Of a stretch of DNA of 64,000 nt, positions 60,346 through 64,000 are shown in pieces. Under the pieces are notes generated by a model. The model was not told where the DNA came from and did no database searches. It saw only the letters and a list, made by a program, of their open reading frames with translations. Both the position numbers and the translations under genes were made by a program. Source of the DNA: Chrysomallon squamiferum (Eukaryota > Mollusca > Gastropoda > Neomphalida > Peltospiridae); the NCBI GenBank assembly GCA_012295275.1, contig CM022665.1, positions 36,430,933 through 36,494,932 on the forward strand, written 5' to 3'. Each line of letters starts with the position of its first letter. The first letter of the stretch is position 1.

Positions 60346-63130
60346 ATTATTTATTTATTTATTTATTTATTTAAGTTAAGACACAATAAATTAAGAAGTG
60401 TTAAAGAAAACACAACCTCAGATTTTGGCTGTACATCACATTTTTTTAAAACAGATCCAAGTTGTCCAACCTTAGCTACTTCTGATGAACCTGAAATTAT
60501 AGCAATGCTGTAACTGAACCAAATAGTTTTGAACTGAATTTAAATCTGCATCAGTTATGTTTTAATGATTACAATCATTAGTTAAAAATAATAATAATTA
60601 AAAAAAAAGATTAATACATTTTCAAGATAAACAGATACGTAATAATATATTAAAAAAAATAAAAAAATAAAAAGGCTCTACATAAATACACATATAAAAT
60701 AACATCTTCTCATTTATGTACTGATATAAATACAGACATTATACTGTTTTTAGTGGCATTTTTGTTATGAATATCAGGTTTTTGAAAGATAAAAAAATCC
60801 CCAAAAATAAATAAATAGCATGTACATATACAGGGACAAATTAAATCATACAGATTAAAATATATTTACTAAAATTATTAGTAATTAGAAGTAATATGAA
60901 TTATTAGTAATTATAATAGTATTATTATATGAATCAGCAGTATTATAATATTATGCTGTGAATTATTAGTAATTATTGATATTACTTTAAGATTTATTAG
61001 TAATTAAAAGTTTTATGACTTATTACTAATTAACAGTATTGTTATATAATTTATACTTATTGGTAGTATTGTTATATGAATTATTAGTAATTATAATAGT
61101 ATTATTAAATAAATTGCTTGTTATTATTATATGGATTATTAGTAATGTATAGTGTTACATGAATTATTAGTAATTATAATAGTACTGTTATACGAATGCA
61201 CCAACATACAAATCAACAGTCCTACCTCCATAAGTTAAAGGGACACAAGCAGAAGTAGAAGAGATTTCTGCATCCAACTCATGGTTTTCTATTCTCCAAT
61301 CCTGTTGCAAGGGCATGTTGCTCAAAGGATCAAATTTTGATGTTTTTGTATACTCATCTATGACAGGTGCAGAATATGTGTGAAGTGGCTTACTTCCCTT
61401 TACTGAGATAGGTCGATATAGAGGACATAATGTTATTGGACATTCATATTTAAGAGCCAAAGCTTTGTCTGTGATTTTCACAAATCGAGGAAACTGTTTC
61501 CTAGTGATATGTATATTATATGCCTGAAAAGAGAAAATAAAAAAAAAAAAAAAATACAGAAAATTATATTTAAAAAATAATAATAACATTTTATGATGAT
61601 AAATATCTCTCACATATGTCTAAATTAGAAGATAAATAAAGACTTGAAAAGAGATGCATTTACAAAAATAATAATAAATATGAAAATGTTCATTTTTTCA
61701 AAAGACATTCAGGACAAATGTAGATAAAACTTATACTGCCAGCTGGAAACAAAAGTCAGATATAAATCTAGAAAAGATTTAATATGAAACAATAAAACAG
61801 ATAAAATTATATTATAATTATTTGAAAGCAAGAGTAATAACAAACTGACAAACTGTACAGCATTAATATTAAGAATAAAAACAAAACAACTGGTGATAAT
61901 GACAATGAGTCAACAGTAGTAATTAACTGGTTATTTTTAAAATACAAGACAGATTAAATTTATTTAATAATGCATAATACTACAGATTCAGAATTTCAAC
62001 ATGATTCTACGAACATCACAATAGACTGAGTATTTTAAAAAGAAATGTCTTTTCAGACTGAATGTACAGTTATAAACTGTTGTCATGTTTTTGTCTCCTG
62101 TGTAAGGTTGAGGAAAATGTATATGAGTATTCTGCATGAATTATTAACTGGTAATAAGTGGGTATAGGTAGGTATTTGTCTATTAACCAAAACACACTAA
62201 TATGACATTAGTAACAAATTTAAGCATCAAAAACAAAGTATTTCTAAATATTTGTTGTTGTAATCTCATATTCCTCCAATACTCCCATTAAACATAATAA
62301 AATGATGAAACACTAATCAGCACACAAATAAATTTCAAGTACACACAAACACACACACTCACTGTCTGTCTCTCTCTCTGTCACCATGTGCACATCCACA
62401 TACAAACAAATACCTACATGTACACACAAAAAACACTGTTACTCATGCACAAATTCACACAGATTCACTCATGCATGCAGACTCTCATGCACATGCACAC
62501 TCTCACACACATACACACTCTCTCGCACAGACACACAAACACATAAGCATGTACCTGTGTGTTTGATCCATCAGCTGAGGTAACTTGCACAGGAATAATG
62601 GTGTCACCAAAATTAAGAGCTGATGCTGCTCCTGGTTCTTTGCCTCCAACAACTACAACATTCTTTTTATCTGGTGCTGTTGGTGTCAGTGTTACTGTAG
62701 TAACATCACATGGTAACAGGCCTAAAAAGATATTTTGATGCAACAATAAAAATTGTAATTTAAAAATTCATAAACAGAGACGGTCAAAACCTAAGTCTTT
62801 AAAAATATAGTAATAAAAAAATTAAAATATTTTTTTTTTCTTTAGAAAAAGGTGTCAGGAGTCTGGGATGACAATAAAATTATAAATATTGTAACTGATC
62901 AGAAGTGTGCATTTTTAAAAATTATTTTGTTTTTAAAAATTATATTTTGTCTGTCATGAATGCAGTGTAGTTTAATTTTTATTACCTTAACAATAAAATG
63001 CAACAAAATCTTTTTCTAATTAGAATGAAATGGAAAATGTCAGGTGCCATTTGTGTTTGTAAATTTGTTATTTTCTATCATTCTTTATTATTAAAAACAA
63101 ACTGGTCACTATAAATTAATAAAATAAACA

Positions 63131-63180
<50 letters not shown>

Positions 63181-63879
63181 TGTGTATTCCAGGTGGTCTG
63201 GACAAAACTCTGGCTCAAACTTTCCAGCACTGATAGTCAAAGCAGTGAGAGTAGCATCTTTGGCTGACAATCTTTTGACATGAATTATGTAAGATTTTGT
63301 TGTTCCATCTTCTGCTGAGACATCAATTTTAACATCAGTGACAACACCTTCAGGTAGAGAAATTTGTTTACTGCCTCCACTTCCCTGAAATATTTAATTT
63401 TTATTTCTAATGAATGGATTAATTAATCATTGTAAATGATACCTTATTAAATTTAATTATTTTTCATGCAAGTGTTTTACAATATGTATTATTTAACTGG
63501 TATTAAATCTGAAAACAAATTAATTAAATATGTTTATGTTATGTGGATCTAAAAGAAAGAATATACAATTTTAGCATGTTTAATTAGTTTATATATAGTT
63601 TATATCTACATGATTTTATTTTCCAAATTTTAATACATCTAATATCGTAATGTCCATTCCGTATTCGTTAAAATAAAAAAAAATATACATATAAATTTGT
63701 CGCCGATTATAACTTACAACTATTGTATATGACGCTCCAGAATCGCTAGTCAGAGGATCGATATTTATTTTAGTTACATCACTTGCAACTGTTACACTGT
63801 ACTCTAAGGTGTTTTTGTGAAATGCAGGAGTTAAATTTCCTGGTTTAACTGCTAACTTTTCAAGATCACAGTCATCCAT
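49833..63879 (-). CDS. Cadherin-like / U-box / TPR protein, 20 exons, 1,089 aa
   Basis: Exons in transcript order: 63,879-63,718; 63,384-63,180; 62,721-62,555; 61,523-61,226; 60,490-60,417; 60,058-60,005; 59,554-59,440; 58,850-58,675; 57,606-57,379; 56,559-56,351; 55,892-55,752; 55,224-55,087; 53,821-53,605; 53,131-52,930; 52,379-52,197; 51,883-51,810; 51,430-51,373; 51,014-50,803; 50,466-50,250; 49,972-49,833. Every junction is in phase, summing to 3,270 nt. Residues 1-185 form two cadherin-like beta-sandwich repeats (PF12733 type: LTPAF...LEYSVTV, FEPEFCPDHLEY...YNIHITR). Residues about 203-266 look like a U-box (ECPIT, TYSAPVIDEY, FDPLSNMPL, NHELDAEI). TPR-like helices lie at about 375-412, 524-570 and 938-971. 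Residues 800-880 are a charged helix, then an Ala/Arg/Gly-rich linker. No signal peptide or membrane segment is seen, so I expect a cytosolic protein. A U-box would imply ubiquitin-ligase activity, which is inference. I do not recognise a named orthologue. The donors of exons 5, 8, 11 and 18 are non-canonical beyond GT. Confidence 0.88.
52780..52918. repeat. AT-rich minisatellite in intron 14
   Basis: Imperfect units like 'ttaaaatataagaaaattaa' recur about five times just downstream (in transcript order) of exon 14, ending 12 bp from its donor. Confidence 0.65.
53184..53237. repeat. (AAT)n microsatellite in intron 13
   Basis: Perfect AAT array about 50 bp upstream of the acceptor of exon 14 in transcript order. 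The asparagine-rich plus-strand frame is an artefact. Confidence 0.9.
57189..57378. repeat. 95-bp tandem duplication next to exon 9
   Basis: The segment starting 'ccagtctgaagcata' at 57,189 is repeated from 57,284, including 'tatatactgtttgtct' in both copies, with a few substitutions. It ends at the donor side of exon 9 of the 20-exon gene and lies wholly in intron 9. Confidence 0.7.
60875..61195. repeat. 'attattagtaattataatag' minisatellite in intron 4
   Basis: The phrase 'tattagtaatta' recurs about seven times in 320 bp, mostly followed by 'taatagtattgttatatga'. Unit length is variable (about 30-60 bp). The array ends only about 30 bp from the donor of exon 4. Confidence 0.7.
63130..63176. 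repeat. (CA)n microsatellite at the exon 2 donor of the 20-exon gene
   Basis: The CA run on the plus strand is (TG)n in the transcript and begins immediately after the GTATGT donor of exon 2 (63,179). Such a TG run directly at a donor site can affect donor choice. Confidence 0.9.
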
Positions 63880-64000
63880 ATTGAAACCTAGGACGCTTTA
63901 CATTTTACTGCGGAACTACTATTTATAGATTATAAAATTATGATTATTTTATTTTTAATATTTTCCTTGATGATGTTACCATATCAGTTGCTTTGACTAC

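Noticed and set aside
60875-61195. CRISPR-like array of regular repeats
   Set aside because: This is animal nuclear DNA, the units are AT-rich and irregular with no unique spacers, and there are no cas genes. It is an intronic minisatellite.

Overview
This is a nuclear genomic window from an animal, most likely a mollusc. The reasons are spliced genes with GT-AG introns, a Rab1 that is nearly canonical animal Rab1A, a very AT-rich background packed with simple repeats, and short tRNA-derived elements that resemble a SINE type I know from mollusc genomes. The species cannot be named from the sequence. There are no operons, ribosome-binding sites or CRISPR arrays.

Layout. Bases 1-14,400 hold no convincing gene: AT-rich DNA, microsatellites, a 34-bp minisatellite, SINE copies and a few higher-complexity islands. 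At 14,437-16,205 (minus) lies an intronless gene for a basic, arginine/serine-rich protein with about 15 octapeptide repeats. Its N-terminus, a helix-hairpin-helix domain, is separated from the rest by an apparent one-base frameshift in a C5 run. Bases 16,330-21,660 are again repeats. At 22,043-26,512 (plus) is a three-exon gene for a four-helix membrane protein resembling TMEM196, with a possible alternative acidic last exon at 26,792-27,103. Bases 27,104-33,387 are repeat-rich intergenic DNA.

Two Rab GTPase genes stand head to head: a divergent Rab1-like gene on the minus strand (33,388-39,216, seven exons) and a canonical Rab1 gene on the plus strand (41,232-46,253, seven exons). Their introns fall at the same positions, so they look like products of an inverted local duplication, one copy conserved and the other fast-evolving. 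Rab1 then faces, tail to tail, a 20-exon minus-strand gene (49,833-63,879) whose exons join in phase into 1,089 residues: two cadherin-like beta-sandwich repeats, a U-box-like domain, TPR-like helical repeats and an Ala/Arg/Gly-rich linker. I do not recognise a named orthologue.

All exon models were built by hand from splice consensus, phase continuity and protein similarity recalled from memory. No database search was run. The most notable items are the 20-exon cadherin-like/U-box/TPR protein, the frameshifted helix-hairpin-helix/RS-repeat gene and the divergent Rab1 paralogue.
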